The notes below the pieces were generated by a model. The model did no database searches, was not told the origin of the DNA, and saw only the letters and a list, made by a program, of their open reading frames with translations. The position numbers and the translations under genes were made by a program. From NCBI GenBank assembly GCA_029202385.1, contig CP119314.1:2358501-2422500 (forward strand): 64,000 nucleotides of DNA, in the 5' to 3' direction. This document shows, in pieces, positions 19,465 to 28,293 of this stretch (within the stretch, counting starts at the first letter, position 1; the number at the start of each line of letters is the position of its first letter). This DNA is from Candidatus Sphingomonas phytovorans (GTDB taxonomy: Bacteria > Pseudomonadota > Alphaproteobacteria > Sphingomonadales > Sphingomonadaceae).

Positions 19465-19696
19465 GGTCGCCCGCCTCTCCCTGCCGCTGCGACCAGGCGT
19501 CCAGATCGTCGATATGGTAGCGAACATGCCGGCTGTGGCGGCGATAACGTGGTCCGGTCCCGGCGCTGCGATACTCTTGCAGCGTGCGGACTGACATGCC
19601 GAGATAAAAGGCGGCCTGTTCAGGGCTGACGAAGGGCGTGCCGTTGCGCGCGCGGGCGGCGCGGGCGATGGCGGCCTCGTCGGTCGGATCGGTCAT
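19457..19696 (-). CDS. Small excisionase-like helix-turn-helix protein
   Basis: 79 residues. FVSPEQAAFYLGMSVRTLQEYRSAGTGPRYRRHSRHVRYHIDDLDAWSQ is a winged MerR/excisionase-type HTH (HTH_17). Such proteins act as recombination directionality factors or repressors in mobile elements. The chosen ATG gives a compact domain; the reading frame extends further upstream without a domain. It is the first gene of the peptidase/transglycosylase operon and is divergent from the gene at 19861. Confidence 0.83.
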   Translation of the reverse strand: MTDPTDEAAIARAARARNGTPFVSPEQAAFYLGMSVRTLQEYRSAGTGPRYRRHSRHVRYHIDDLDAWSQRQGEAGDHE

Positions 19697-19860
19697 GAGC
19701 GGCACCTTGCTGTGCGGCGCCTCCATGCGCCGCGTGGTGCGCGATCGATGGCCCCGAGCGGCCACGTCGGGCAGGGTCGGATTTGCCGTATGGCGAAATC
19801 GACCCCCGCCCGCTTGCATCAATGTTCTCTTTATGTTCTAATTTCCATCGTTCGCCGGCC

Positions 19861-20097
19861 ATGACGGCGATTCGACATCGATGGAGACGAACATTGCAGC
19901 ACGATGTGCGGCTGCGCGCCGCCGCGCGCGCGATCTATGATAGCTGCTATCCGGACGAGGATTGGGCGCCGGTCAACTTTGACGAAGCCGAGCGCCACGG
20001 CACGATCCATTACCGGCAGGCAGTCAGCGCCGCGCTCGAAGCGCGAGCAGCATTCGCGGCGCCGCTTCAGCCAGAACTGTTTGCGGTGATGCGTTAG
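19861..20097 (+). CDS. Small hypothetical protein of the mobile-element backbone
   Basis: 78 residues, basic N-terminus (IRHRWRRTLQHDVRLRAAARAIYDSCYPDEDW) and an Ala-rich helical C-terminus. I do not recognise a family. It is divergent from the HTH gene and lies at the point where base composition falls from GC-rich to AT-rich. An upstream in-frame ATG at 19783 would overlap the HTH gene's upstream region and seems less likely. Confidence 0.5.
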   Translation: MTAIRHRWRRTLQHDVRLRAAARAIYDSCYPDEDWAPVNFDEAERHGTIHYRQAVSAALEARAAFAAPLQPELFAVMR

Positions 20098-20519
20098 CGG
20101 GGGGCACCCCACACCTCATGGCAAGTCAGGCACGTGATTTCCAATGTCGCGATGATGGATCATGTTTCTATTTGGTCGCGGCAGGGTTGGCGACCATCCA
20201 TCAATGTCGCCACCTTGGCATGCTCCACAGCTCAGCCTGAGCTTTTGGTGCGATTTCCCATCTATTTGTTGAACGAAGATTTTTTGGGAAAAATCAGACG
20301 TTCATACTGTTGCCACCACACCTAAGAATGAGCAAGTTTTGTCGCAAGAGGTCTTACAGCCAACAAGAGCGAAAATCTGGATATCTTACACCTGAGTGCG
20401 AGCTGATAAATTATGATAGCATTCCCCTTCAGAATTCGCATTATTCCGTAGATGGTTTTCATTATTTGTAATTTAATCCACTAAGAAACATTATTTTTCA
20501 ATGGAATTGAAGGCATCAA
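20098..20519. other. AT-rich intergenic stretch, no gene seen
   Basis: About 420 bases whose right half is clearly richer in A+T than its surroundings (for example around 20380-20500). I found no convincing gene or hairpin. It separates backbone genes from the PIN gene and probably carries that gene's promoter; the composition suggests an acquired boundary. Confidence 0.5.
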
Positions 20520-21140
20520 ATGCTCTTGGAACAATGGGATCCACTCAGACGCAAATGGATTATGTACCGCACGCGGGAAGAACATAGCGCCGACTGCGCG
20601 AAGTATCCGATCGAAGCGGTGCCGCAGCGGATCTTCCTCGACACAAATGTTGTGAACCTGATGGTCAAGCAGCGCGCCAGTGTTTTCGAGCAGGAGCCGA
20701 TCCCCGACACTCTGGAGCGGGAGGCTGCGATCGACACCGAGGCGCTTATGCATATCACGAGCATGGCGTTCCGTGGAGGCTGGGCCATGGTGGTGTCTGC
20801 TAAAACCATTGAGGAGATTTCACAGACGGTTGATGACGTCGTTCGTGAGGATCTCCTCGATTATGCCTTTGAAGTCGTGCACAGCGACCCAGAAGATACG
20901 GCCTATGCGGCCGATCTGGGTCGCCGCGTCGCCGATAGCCCCCTGATCGCGGCGCTGCCCGATAGGAACGATCGAGAATTGCTGGGCAATGCGATCGCAT
21001 TTGGTTGCGATGTCTTTTGCACCCGCGACCATCGCACAATCGTGCGGAAGCGTGACTTACTTCCAAAGTTGCCCCTTCGGATACTCACACCGCGGGAATG
21101 GTGGTTTCATGTAAAGCCATGGGGAGGCTTGTTGGTTTGA
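20520..21140 (+). CDS. PIN-domain protein (putative ribonuclease)
   Basis: 206 residues. RIFLDTNVVNLMVKQ begins a PIN fold with its first metal-binding Asp; later acidic positions occur in KTIEEISQ and in NDRELLGNAIAFGCDVFCTRDHRTIV, which matches the C-terminal active-site strand of PIN nucleases. PIN proteins are metal-dependent RNases, often toxins. No antitoxin gene is adjacent, so it is not an ordinary VapBC pair, and its size is larger than VapC (about 130). It precedes the operon at 21322-23710 on the same strand, separated by 181 bases. Confidence 0.7.
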   Translation: MLLEQWDPLRRKWIMYRTREEHSADCAKYPIEAVPQRIFLDTNVVNLMVKQRASVFEQEPIPDTLEREAAIDTEALMHITSMAFRGGWAMVVSAKTIEEISQTVDDVVREDLLDYAFEVVHSDPEDTAYAADLGRRVADSPLIAALPDRNDRELLGNAIAFGCDVFCTRDHRTIVRKRDLLPKLPLRILTPREWWFHVKPWGGLLV

Positions 21141-21321
21141 TTCGACAGCGATTGCGAATGAGCCGGTGTAAAATTGTCCCGCGCTTCCCAAAATCCGAAT
21201 GCGTCTTCTAACGGGTGGTTACTGTTTAGACTATGCGTCTGCATCTGTGCGCAAGCACTAAAGCGACGAGCCGCCAAGGAAGGCTTTCGATTACGGCGAA
21301 GGGTGAGCGGGGAGAATCATC

Positions 21322-22209
21322 ATGGCTTGGAAGGAAATATTGGGTCTAGCCGCCCTTGGATCGGTCGTTACAACCGCGGGCAGTTTGCTGGCGATGTATA
21401 TCAAGGAGTTCGTAGCCACGCGATGGCTGGAGCGCTGGAAAGCCGAGCAAACCTTGCTAGGCATCTATCGTCGTTACCAATTGCCGATCTTCTTGGCTGC
21501 CGAAGAGCTCTCCGGTCGCCTCTACGGCCTGTCACGTGAGGGCAATGATCGCGACGAGCGCGATGTCGGGCTCGCAGTGTTGCAGGGGCCCGTCCGCCGG
21601 GAGCCGAATGCCACGGCAAGCGATCACTATATTCGCTATCGGTTCGTCAGCAACGTCTACCGGCTGTGCAGCTTTCTGGGCTGGGTCGAGCTTTACCGGC
21701 GCGACATCGGTACGCTTAATGTCGAGGCCCTCGACCGCAATCGCGCGCTCGATGCCTGCCTGCACAACATCCAGAGCGTGCTCGCCGATGGCTGGATCAA
21801 CCAGCACCAGGATTGGCGCGACTGGCGCGACTGCCTGGTCTTTCGCGAGGAACAACGCGCCATCGGCCATGCGATGGCAGTGCCCGGGGATGGCCTGTGC
21901 GTCCTCGACTTCGGCACATTCACCTCGGCACTGGAAGGCAACCCTGATGGCAAGGCTACGACGCGCTGGTTCGTCCAGGCCGCGCAATTCTACGAATGCC
22001 TGAAGCGGGAGAAGGACTTCCGGCTGATACGGATGCGGATGCTCGTCGTGTACCTCACCGACCTGATGGAGCTTTTGCAACCGCTGCGGATAGATCGCGA
22101 GCATGTCGCCACCGCCGCGCGCTATCGACTGACATTCGACACCATAACCGGCGGGCCGAAATGGGTGCAGACACCGCTCCCCGGCGGCGCACTGCCGGTC
22201 CATATCTGA
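21322..22209 (+). CDS. Unknown membrane-anchored protein in AlbA operon
   Basis: 295 residues. One N-terminal hydrophobic helix (ILGLAALGSVVTTAGSLLAMYI) is followed by a charged, mostly helical body rich in Trp and Arg (WINQHQDWRDWRDCLVFREEQRAIGHAM). I do not recognise any domain. The start has a good ribosome site (GGGGAGAA). It is followed after 24 bases by the AlbA-type gene and then by a small winged-helix gene, so the three are probably one operon. A membrane protein paired with an AlbA/Schlafen protein in cargo of a mobile element is compatible with a defence role, but nothing in the sequence proves it. Confidence 0.7.
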   Translation: MAWKEILGLAALGSVVTTAGSLLAMYIKEFVATRWLERWKAEQTLLGIYRRYQLPIFLAAEELSGRLYGLSREGNDRDERDVGLAVLQGPVRREPNATASDHYIRYRFVSNVYRLCSFLGWVELYRRDIGTLNVEALDRNRALDACLHNIQSVLADGWINQHQDWRDWRDCLVFREEQRAIGHAMAVPGDGLCVLDFGTFTSALEGNPDGKATTRWFVQAAQFYECLKREKDFRLIRMRMLVVYLTDLMELLQPLRIDREHVATAARYRLTFDTITGGPKWVQTPLPGGALPVHI

Positions 22210-22233
22210 GCCAAGAGCAGGATAAGAAGCCCA

Positions 22234-23376
22234 ATGTTCGAACAGCCCATTGAGACAATCGACGAAGCCGCGCTGATGCGCCTGATCGAGAACCAAGTCT
22301 CCGAAGGCCGCGATCTCGATTTCAAACGGGACCTGCCAGGCGGGAAGGACGAGGAGACCCGCGAGTTCCTGGCGGATGTGACCGCCTTCGCCAACGCACA
22401 GGGCGGCCACATCCTATTCGGCATGGGCGAGGTGAATGGCGTAGCGGCCAACCTGCCTGGCGTGGCGGTCGATGACCCGGATACCGCCATTTTGCGGCTG
22501 GAAACCAAGCTGCAGACAGGCGTCGAGCCGCGCGTGATCGGAGTACGCACTCGCTGGGTGCCGCTCGGCAATGGCCGAGGCGCGCTGATCTTGCGCATTC
22601 CTGGCAGCCTGAGTGCACCGCATCGTGTGACCTACAGAGGTGGAGCGCGCTTCTGGGGCCGCAACAGTCGCGGGAAATATGAGCTCGACGTCCATGATTT
22701 ACGCCACGCATTCACTCAGTCGGCCCAGCTTCCACAGCAGTTTCGCCATCTGCACGCGGAGGCGGTCGCCGCGGCACAAGGCGCTGACATGCCGTTTGCG
22801 ATCGAGGCGGTGCCGACGGCGGTAGTGTCGGTGGCTCCGCTCGGTCTGTTTCGCGAAGATCGTCGGATCCCGGTCTCGCGCGACAATGCGGTCGTACCGG
22901 TGCGAGTTGGCGCCTTTTCCGCGCTCGACACGATCGAGGGCGTACTGGTTCACCCGCCGATCAGCGATACGGGACGCGTTGGGTCCTATGCGCTGACCCA
23001 CCGTACCGGTCGCACCGACTCTGCTTTCGTCATCGGGGGCGTGCGGCGGTATGAGGGGGCAGAGCATCGCACGGTCTGGCCAGCTATCTTCGAGCAAGGC
23101 CTGCAGGCGATGGCGGGGGCGACCCAGATGCAGCTTCGCCAACACGGCATCGAAGGACCTTGGGTGATCCTGACCAGCGTCTATGGTGTGAAAGGCTTCC
23201 GCATGATCCTAGGCGACGGCTATCCGACCAATGTAGCGTTTCGCGACACGATACTGCTCGGCCAACATATAGTCGAACGGATCGACGATGCCGTATTGAT
23301 GCCGATCGCCGAAGCCTTCTGGCTACTGTTCGGCGTTCATCGCTTGAACGGCCGAGCGCTGGGCGCCGAGCGATAG
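22234..23376 (+). CDS. AlbA_2/Schlafen-type putative DNA- or RNA-binding protein
   Basis: 380 residues. The N-terminal 160 residues match the AlbA_2 (Schlafen, divergent AAA-4) domain: ENQVSEGRDLDFKRDLPGG, then FLADVTAFANAQGGHILFGMGE, then LILRIPGSLSAPHRVTY and FWGRNSRGKYELDVHDLRHAF. The C-terminal 200 residues are not recognised. AlbA_2 proteins bind nucleic acids, and some Schlafen relatives cut RNA. The gene sits 24 bases after the membrane protein gene and 22 before a small helix-turn-helix gene. Confidence 0.8.
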   Translation: MFEQPIETIDEAALMRLIENQVSEGRDLDFKRDLPGGKDEETREFLADVTAFANAQGGHILFGMGEVNGVAANLPGVAVDDPDTAILRLETKLQTGVEPRVIGVRTRWVPLGNGRGALILRIPGSLSAPHRVTYRGGARFWGRNSRGKYELDVHDLRHAFTQSAQLPQQFRHLHAEAVAAAQGADMPFAIEAVPTAVVSVAPLGLFREDRRIPVSRDNAVVPVRVGAFSALDTIEGVLVHPPISDTGRVGSYALTHRTGRTDSAFVIGGVRRYEGAEHRTVWPAIFEQGLQAMAGATQMQLRQHGIEGPWVILTSVYGVKGFRMILGDGYPTNVAFRDTILLGQHIVERIDDAVLMPIAEAFWLLFGVHRLNGRALGAER

Positions 23377-23398
23377 CCCAAAGGACATAGGCACGACG

Positions 23399-23710
23399 AT
23401 GACCAAGCAAAAGAACGCACTCGACGCCTTTGCTGCCCTTCGCCGATCACTGCAGGCCCGCGAGATGCTTGTCGCGCTGGAGCGGCACGGTGTTGGAAAT
23501 GACGAGATTTTCTATCACTGGCTCGGCAGGATTGGCCTCGGTCCTTCGCATCGCGATCTGTCCGACCTGCTCGACCAGTTAGAAGCGGAAGGGTTTATCG
23601 AGACCGAACAGGTCGACCAGCACCGTGTAATCAAAGCTACACGAACGGGCATCGAGATCGCGCAGGCGCGAACCCAAGTCGAATGGATCGCCCGCAGCGA
23701 CCCGCGGTAG
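23399..23710 (+). CDS. Small winged-helix-like protein
   Basis: 103 residues, all helical until a short basic hairpin. The pattern REMLVALERHGVGNDEIFYHWLGRIGLGPSHRDLSDLLDQLEAEGFIETEQVDQHRVIKATRTGIEIAQ resembles a PadR/MarR-like winged helix with a wing near HRVIKATRTG. It closes the three-gene operon and could be its repressor or a DNA-binding partner of the AlbA protein. Confidence 0.65.
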   Translation: MTKQKNALDAFAALRRSLQAREMLVALERHGVGNDEIFYHWLGRIGLGPSHRDLSDLLDQLEAEGFIETEQVDQHRVIKATRTGIEIAQARTQVEWIARSDPR

Positions 23711-23807
23711 CTCCGGTTCAGAACGTTGCGTGCGCCACGGGGGCCGGCTGTGTTGTTCCAAACCACCGGCTAGAACAGGACCATTTGCCCGTGCCCCTGC
23801 TCGACGC

Positions 23808-24707
23808 TTAGTCCGCCGTCAGCCTAGCCTCGGCAATCGCCTTGACCTCGGCCTGGAGCAGATCGACCCGCTCGACCAGCCATTCGAGTTCGGGGCCGGT
23901 GATCTTGTAGTGCGGCGAGTAGCGCGCCTTGACATAGGCTTGGCGCAATAGCTCCCAACAGCGATTGCCGAACCTGGTGCTGCGCGGCCAGATCGGAATG
24001 AGGTCGCGGGCGACGTTTTCGGCCTGTTCGCGCAGGAATTTGAGGTTGTGCGACTTGGGCGAGTAGAGCGTCAGCACCAGCAGCGTGGTGTGATAGAAAT
24101 GCTCGGCGGCCTGATGCAGGAGAAAAGCCGCCCAGTTATTTGTGCCTTGTGCTATCGCACCCTTCGCAAGGGTGAGAGCTTCGGTCGCGCTCTTGAACCA
24201 CTGATCGAAATGCGTCCGCGCTTCCTCGCGCGCAACCTCAGGTGACAGCGGCTGCGGCTTGTCGAACGCACGGTCGTCCATCTCGTAGAGCGCGATGCCG
24301 TCGCGGACGATGTCGATAAAGAACGGCCGGCCGCGCGAGAGCTGGAAGTTCACGTCCTGCATGGTGTGGACGATCACGCTGGTCTCGGCGGAGAGGCGTT
24401 TGAGGATCGCATAGTCGCGCATCAGGCGATCATCGACATGGCTCCAGATTTCGCCCGGCTCGAGCAGCCGCTCGTCATTGACCACGACGAGAATGTCGAA
24501 ATCGGAATAATAACCGCTGGCGTTGTCAGCCACCCAGTCGCCGCGCGCATGCGATCCGTAGAGGATGACCTTGAGGATGCGGCCCTGCTTTTTCCATTTC
24601 TGGGTGGACAGCTTGGTCGCCTCCTCGAACTCGGCGAAGATGATTTCGACGATGCGCTTGAGGTCGCGTTGCTTCAGCGACGGAAGATGGTCGAGGTCGG
24701 TTTTCAT
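23808..24707 (-). CDS. Fused nucleotidyltransferase-HEPN protein
   Basis: 299 residues. The N-terminal half is a minimal nucleotidyltransferase: LYGSHARGDWVADN followed by SDFDILVVV gives the GSxxRG and SDxD catalytic pattern, plus ETSVIVHTMQDVNF. The C-terminal half is a HEPN domain (ARTHFDQWFKSATEALTLAKGAIAQGTNNWAAFLLHQAAEHFYHTTLLVL). As separate proteins MNT and HEPN form toxin-antitoxin pairs in which the transferase neutralises the HEPN RNase; here both are in one chain, a known fusion type in bacteria. Possible roles are stress response, resistance or defence. Confidence 0.85.
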   Translation of the reverse strand: MKTDLDHLPSLKQRDLKRIVEIIFAEFEEATKLSTQKWKKQGRILKVILYGSHARGDWVADNASGYYSDFDILVVVNDERLLEPGEIWSHVDDRLMRDYAILKRLSAETSVIVHTMQDVNFQLSRGRPFFIDIVRDGIALYEMDDRAFDKPQPLSPEVAREEARTHFDQWFKSATEALTLAKGAIAQGTNNWAAFLLHQAAEHFYHTTLLVLTLYSPKSHNLKFLREQAENVARDLIPIWPRSTRFGNRCWELLRQAYVKARYSPHYKITGPELEWLVERVDLLQAEVKAIAEARLTAD

Positions 24708-24757
24708 CTGACGGGAATCCTAGCCGATTGGTGCGCGGTGACAATGAAAAGCGTGAT

Positions 24758-24783
24758 CCCGCACCCGCCGGAGCGGGTACGGG
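24758..24783 (-). terminator. Hairpin, possible terminator of the DUF736 gene
   Basis: The arms CCCG-c-ACCCGC and GCGGGT-a-CGGG can pair around a CGGA loop. On the minus strand it lies directly downstream of the DUF736 stop and is followed 7 bases later by a short T-run (cTTTTc). The T-run is weak, so this is a moderate call. Confidence 0.4.
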
Positions 24784-24792
24784 ACCGGCGGC

Positions 24793-25113
24793 TCAGTCGG
24801 CCGGGTTCCAGATGATGGCGAAGGCATCGTCATCGTCCTGGCCGGCGGCGCGGCCGAGATTGGCGTAGAGTCGGCGCGGGCCGAACTCCGGGGCGGCGAG
24901 GCTGAGCGACACATAGTCGTTGCCGGACATCTCGCTGCGGCGGAGCCACCCTGCCCCGATCTCCGCGCCGCTCGCCAGCACCCGATAGTCGGGATGGGCG
25001 TCGCTGGCCTTGCGGCTGTTGGGCACGATCTCGACGTCGGTGCGGATCGAGAGGGTGCGGATCTGGCCCTTGAAGCCTTCGCCGTTGCGGGTGACATAAC
25101 CGATTGCGGGCAT
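24793..25113 (-). CDS. DUF736 family protein
   Basis: 106 residues. It begins AIGYVTRNGEGFKGQIRTLSI and continues with VEIVPNSRKASDAHPDYRVLA, GAEIGAGWLRRSEMSGNDYVSLSLAAPEFGPRRLYANLG and an acidic tail, which is the DUF736 family. These small cytoplasmic proteins are near markers of alphaproteobacterial conjugative plasmids and ICEs; molecular function is unknown. A ribosome site AAGGAG precedes the ATG and a GC-rich hairpin (arms CGCCCGAA/TTCGGGCG, 25133-25151) lies just ahead of it. Confidence 0.9.
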   Translation of the reverse strand: MPAIGYVTRNGEGFKGQIRTLSIRTDVEIVPNSRKASDAHPDYRVLASGAEIGAGWLRRSEMSGNDYVSLSLAAPEFGPRRLYANLGRAAGQDDDDAFAIIWNPAD

Positions 25114-25756
25114 TGTTCGTCTCCTTGAAACGCGCCCGAACCGTTCGGGCGACAGGCGTGACCAAAAGGCCGGCAGAAGCCGGGCGCGCGAACCCGTCAG
25201 GGCCTTGAGCGAAGCGGAGGACCGGAGCGGCGAGGCTATTTGCAGCGCAGCGGCCGCGAGGAGCCTGCGTGGTACACGGGCGGGGAAATAGCTTTGCCGC
25301 GATGGTTTCGCGCGACCGGATGCCGGTCCAGGTCAAGCGCCGATGAGCCGCAACGCTCCGGGCAGATGCATAGATGATGCACTAGGCGCTCGGATTTCCA
25401 TCCCGCAGACGTCATCACCAAGGCTGGCTGCGCCCCCTGCCCGCACCGCCGGGATACATCCGACAGCGTGCATGGGACAGCAGCTCTCCTTGGTCAGGGA
25501 GGAGTCCGGCGCGGTGACAGGCGGGGTTGGCAATTGTCCCAGCGGCCGTCGGGCAGGATGGCCACCCAGCTCGGCCAGGCGCGCTCGTTCGGCGACACGG
25601 AGAAGCAACCTCCGCCTCCCGCAAAACGGCACCGACTTAGGTTTGACGCTGCGCCAGCTTATAACGGAACAGCTGCGGCAACACGAAGCATAGCTATCGT
25701 ATCGGGAATATCCGATGGGAATTGACTCGCCTTAAAACATCGGTATTTTCCGATGA
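25114..25756. other. Non-coding stretch: DUF736 leader, then ars promoter
   Basis: The left 230 bases are GC-rich and can form several hairpins (arms CGCCCGAA/TTCGGGCG at 25133-25151; GCTATTT near 25234 with AAATAGC near 25289), suggesting a structured leader for the minus-strand DUF736 gene. The middle (25345-25690) has no gene I can support; open frames there look like shadows. The right end holds the two ArsR operator palindromes listed separately. Confidence 0.5.
25701..25755 (+). promoter_or_regulatory. Twin ArsR-type operator palindromes before arsR
   Basis: Two related inverted repeats: ATCGG-gaatat-CCGAT at 25701-25716 and CATCGG-tatttt-CCGATG at 25738-25755. The second ends one base before the arsR ATG. 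Both share arms (A)TCGG/CCGA(T) with a 6-base A+T-rich centre, and their centres are about 38 bases apart, roughly 3.6 turns of helix. They are very likely bound by ArsR to shut the operon off without arsenite. Confidence 0.75.
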
Positions 25757-26086
25757 ATGGATACTGACTCGGCCCTCGCCGCGCTGGCGGCACTCGCGCA
25801 TCCGACGAGGCTTGAAGCCTTCCGGCAGCTGATCCGCCATGAGCCTGACGGGTTGTCGACGGGCGCGCTCGTCGAGGCGAGCGGACTCAGCCAGAGCACT
25901 TTCTCGACCCATCTCGCGGTCATGGCGAAGGCGGGGCTCGTCATGACCGAGAAGCGGGGTCGTCAGCAGATCCAGCGCGCCAGCGTTTCCGCGCTGGTCG
26001 CGCTGATGACCTTCCTGGCCAAGGACTGTTGCGAGGGCCGCGCCGACCTGTGCGAGCCGCTGCTCGCCGAACTCACTTGCTGCTGA
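25757..26086 (+). CDS. arsR: ArsR family arsenic-responsive repressor
   Basis: 109 residues, a winged-helix ArsR/SmtB repressor: ALAHPTRLEAFRQLIRHEPDGLSTGALVEASGLSQSTFSTHLAVMAKAGLVMTEKRGRQQIQRAS. The classic metal box of E. coli ArsR (ELCVCDL) is absent; instead Cys pairs lie near the C-terminus (KDCCEGRADLCEPL and a terminal CC), similar to the Acidithiobacillus type where C-terminal Cys bind As(III). It heads the arsR-arsC-acr3-arsH operon and sits beside its own operators. Confidence 0.92.
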   Translation: MDTDSALAALAALAHPTRLEAFRQLIRHEPDGLSTGALVEASGLSQSTFSTHLAVMAKAGLVMTEKRGRQQIQRASVSALVALMTFLAKDCCEGRADLCEPLLAELTCC

Positions 26087-26096
26087 AGGGGCATCC

Positions 26097-26522
26097 GTGA
26101 CCGACATCATCATCTACCATAATCCTGCCTGCGGGACGTCCCGCAACACCCTGGCGATGATCCGCAACGCCGGCATCGAGCCGCACGTCATCGACTATCT
26201 CAAGACGCCGCCATCGCGCGCCATGCTGCTCCTGCTGATCGCGCGAGCAGGCATGACGCCGCGCCAGCTCCTGCGCGAGAAGGGCACGCCCCATGCCGCC
26301 ATGGGTCTCGGCGACGAGCGGCTGGATGACGACGCACTTGTCGATGCAATGATGGAACAGCCGATCCTGATCAATCGCCCGTTGGTGGTGACGCCGCTCG
26401 GCGTGCGGCTGTGCCGCCCGTCCGAGGCGGTGCTGGACATCCTGCCCGAGGCTCAGCTGGGCGCCTTTACCAAGGAGGATGGCGAGCAGGTTGTCGACGG
26501 CGCCGGACAGCGGGTGCGCTGA
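26097..26522 (+). CDS. arsC: Arsenate reductase, glutaredoxin-dependent (ArsC/Spx family)
   Basis: 141 residues, GTG start at 26097. The active-site Cys12 is in YHNPACGTSRNTL, the signature of the glutaredoxin-coupled ArsC class; Arg-containing INRPLVVTPLGVRLCRP matches the oxyanion-binding region. It reduces arsenate to arsenite in the cytoplasm for export by the next gene product. The stop shares one base with the acr3 start, so translation is coupled. Confidence 0.93.
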   Translation: MTDIIIYHNPACGTSRNTLAMIRNAGIEPHVIDYLKTPPSRAMLLLLIARAGMTPRQLLREKGTPHAAMGLGDERLDDDALVDAMMEQPILINRPLVVTPLGVRLCRPSEAVLDILPEAQLGAFTKEDGEQVVDGAGQRVR

Positions 26523-27553
26523 TGGGGAGGTTCGAGCGCTACCTCACGCTCTGGGTGGCGCTGTGCATCGTCACCGGGATCGCGCTTGGGCAGGCCCTAC
26601 CCGGCCTCTTCGCCGCGATCGCATCCGCCGAGGTCGCGCGGGTGAACCTGGTGGTTGCCGCTCTTATCTGGCTGATGATCGTGCCCATGCTGCTGAAGAT
26701 CGATTTCGGCGCGCTCGGGTCAGTCCGCCAGCATTGGAAGGGCGTCGGCGTCACGCTGTTCGTGAACTGGGCGGTGAAGCCATTCTCGATGGCCGCGCTT
26801 GGAGCCATCCTCCTCGGCTGGCTGTTCGCGCCACTGCTGCCAGCCCGGGAAATCCCGTCGTACATTGCCGGTTTGATCCTGCTCGCGGCGGCACCGTGCA
26901 CCGCCATGGTGTTCGTCTGGTCTAATCTGTGTGACGGCGAGCCGACCTTCACGCTCAGCCAGGTCGCGCTGAACGACCTGCTGATGGTTTTCCTGTTCGC
27001 GCCGCTGGTCGCGCTGCTCCTCGGCGTCGCCTCGGTGACCGTTCCCTGGGACACGTTGCTGTTGGCGGTGGGTCTCTACATCGTCGTCCCGGTGATATCG
27101 GCGCAGGTCATCCGTCGATCACTGCTCAGGTCGGGCGACCCGACGGCACTGAACCGGCTGCTCGCCGCGCTGGGTCCGGTCTCGCTCGCGGCGCTGCTGG
27201 CGACATTGGTGCTGCTGTTCGGCTTCCAGGGCGGGCAGATCGTCGCGCAGCCGCTGGTCATCGCCCTGATCGCGGTGCCGATCCTCGTTCAGGTCTATCT
27301 CAACGCCGGCATCGCCTATTGGCTGTCACGGCGTCTCGGTATCGCCTGGTGCGTCGCGGGGCCGGCCGCGCTGATCGGCGCCTCCAACTTCTTCGAGCTC
27401 GCCGTCGCCGCGGCGATCTCGCTCTTCGGCCTCAAATCCGGGGCTGCGCTCGCCACCGTCATCGGCGTCCTGGTCGAGGTGCCGGTGATGCTTTCCGTCG
27501 TCGCGATCGTGAAGCGCAGTCGTGACTGGTACCAAAGGAAACCTGCTTCGTGA
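26522..27553 (+). CDS. acr3: ACR3 family arsenite efflux permease
   Basis: 343 residues with about ten membrane helices. The conserved Cys stretch [25 protein letters not shown] and the later [21 protein letters not shown] are hallmarks of ACR3 (not ArsB) arsenite/H+ antiporters. The start at 26522 (TGATG overlap with arsC) was preferred to an upstream frame beginning inside arsC. It exports As(III). Confidence 0.93.
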   Translation: MGRFERYLTLWVALCIVTGIALGQALPGLFAAIASAEVARVNLVVAALIWLMIVPMLLKIDFGALGSVRQHWKGVGVTLFVNWAVKPFSMAALGAILLGWLFAPLLPAREIPSYIAGLILLAAAPCTAMVFVWSNLCDGEPTFTLSQVALNDLLMVFLFAPLVALLLGVASVTVPWDTLLLAVGLYIVVPVISAQVIRRSLLRSGDPTALNRLLAALGPVSLAALLATLVLLFGFQGGQIVAQPLVIALIAVPILVQVYLNAGIAYWLSRRLGIAWCVAGPAALIGASNFFELAVAAAISLFGLKSGAALATVIGVLVEVPVMLSVVAIVKRSRDWYQRKPAS

Positions 27554-28293
27554 CCCGTGTTCGCCCCCTCCCCGACCCCGACCATCTGCCCGCGCTCGAT
27601 CGCACCTTCGCGATCGCCCGACCCGCACTCGACATCGGCGATGATCAGCCGCCGCCACGCATCTTGCTGCTCTATGGCTCGCTGCGCGAACGCTCCTTTT
27701 CACGGCTCGCCGTCGAGGAGGCTGCGCGCCTGCTCCAGTTCTTCGGCGCCGAGACGCGCATTTTCGATCCCTCGGACCTGCCGCTTCCGGACCAGCTGGC
27801 GGGTGACGACCATCCCGCCGTCCACCAGCTGCGCGATCTGTCCATATGGTCGGAGGGTCAGGTCTGGTGCAGCCCCGAGCGGCACGGCCAGATCAGCAGC
27901 GTCATGAAGGCCCAGATCGACCACCTGCCACTGGAAATGAAAGGCATGCGCCCGACCCAGGGCCGTACGCTCGCCGTCATGCAGGTCTCGGGAGGCTCGC
28001 AGTCGTTCAACGCCGTCAACGCGCTCCGCCTCCTCGGACGCTGGATGCGGATGTTCACGATCCCCAACCAGTCCAGCGTCGCCACGGCGTACAAGGAGTT
28101 CGACGCGGCGGGCCGGATGAAGCCATCAAGCTATTACGACCGCATCGTCGACGTGATGGAAGAGCTGCTACGCATCACGGTACTGATGCGCCCGCACGCC
28201 ACACAATTGGTCGATCGATATTCGGAGCGCAAAGCCGCTGGCGTGCGTATGATCGCGGAGGACCACTCCGCCGTGGCGATCGGTCGTAGTTGA
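27550..28293 (+). CDS. arsH: ArsH, NADPH-dependent flavoprotein of arsenic resistance
   Basis: 247 residues, GTG start overlapping the acr3 stop by four bases. [25 protein letters not shown] is the FMN-binding start of NADPH-dependent FMN reductases; [29 protein letters not shown] and [29 protein letters not shown] are ArsH-specific. ArsH oxidises trivalent organoarsenicals and protects against oxidative side products. It ends the ars operon. Confidence 0.94.
   Translation: MTRVRPLPDPDHLPALDRTFAIARPALDIGDDQPPPRILLLYGSLRERSFSRLAVEEAARLLQFFGAETRIFDPSDLPLPDQLAGDDHPAVHQLRDLSIWSEGQVWCSPERHGQISSVMKAQIDHLPLEMKGMRPTQGRTLAVMQVSGGSQSFNAVNALRLLGRWMRMFTIPNQSSVATAYKEFDAAGRMKPSSYYDRIVDVMEELLRITVLMRPHATQLVDRYSERKAAGVRMIAEDHSAVAIGRS

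Noticed and set aside
25343..25693. Possible 116-residue protein before arsR
   Set aside because: Composition is Pro/Arg/Ser-rich and unlike protein; opposite-strand frames are equally open.
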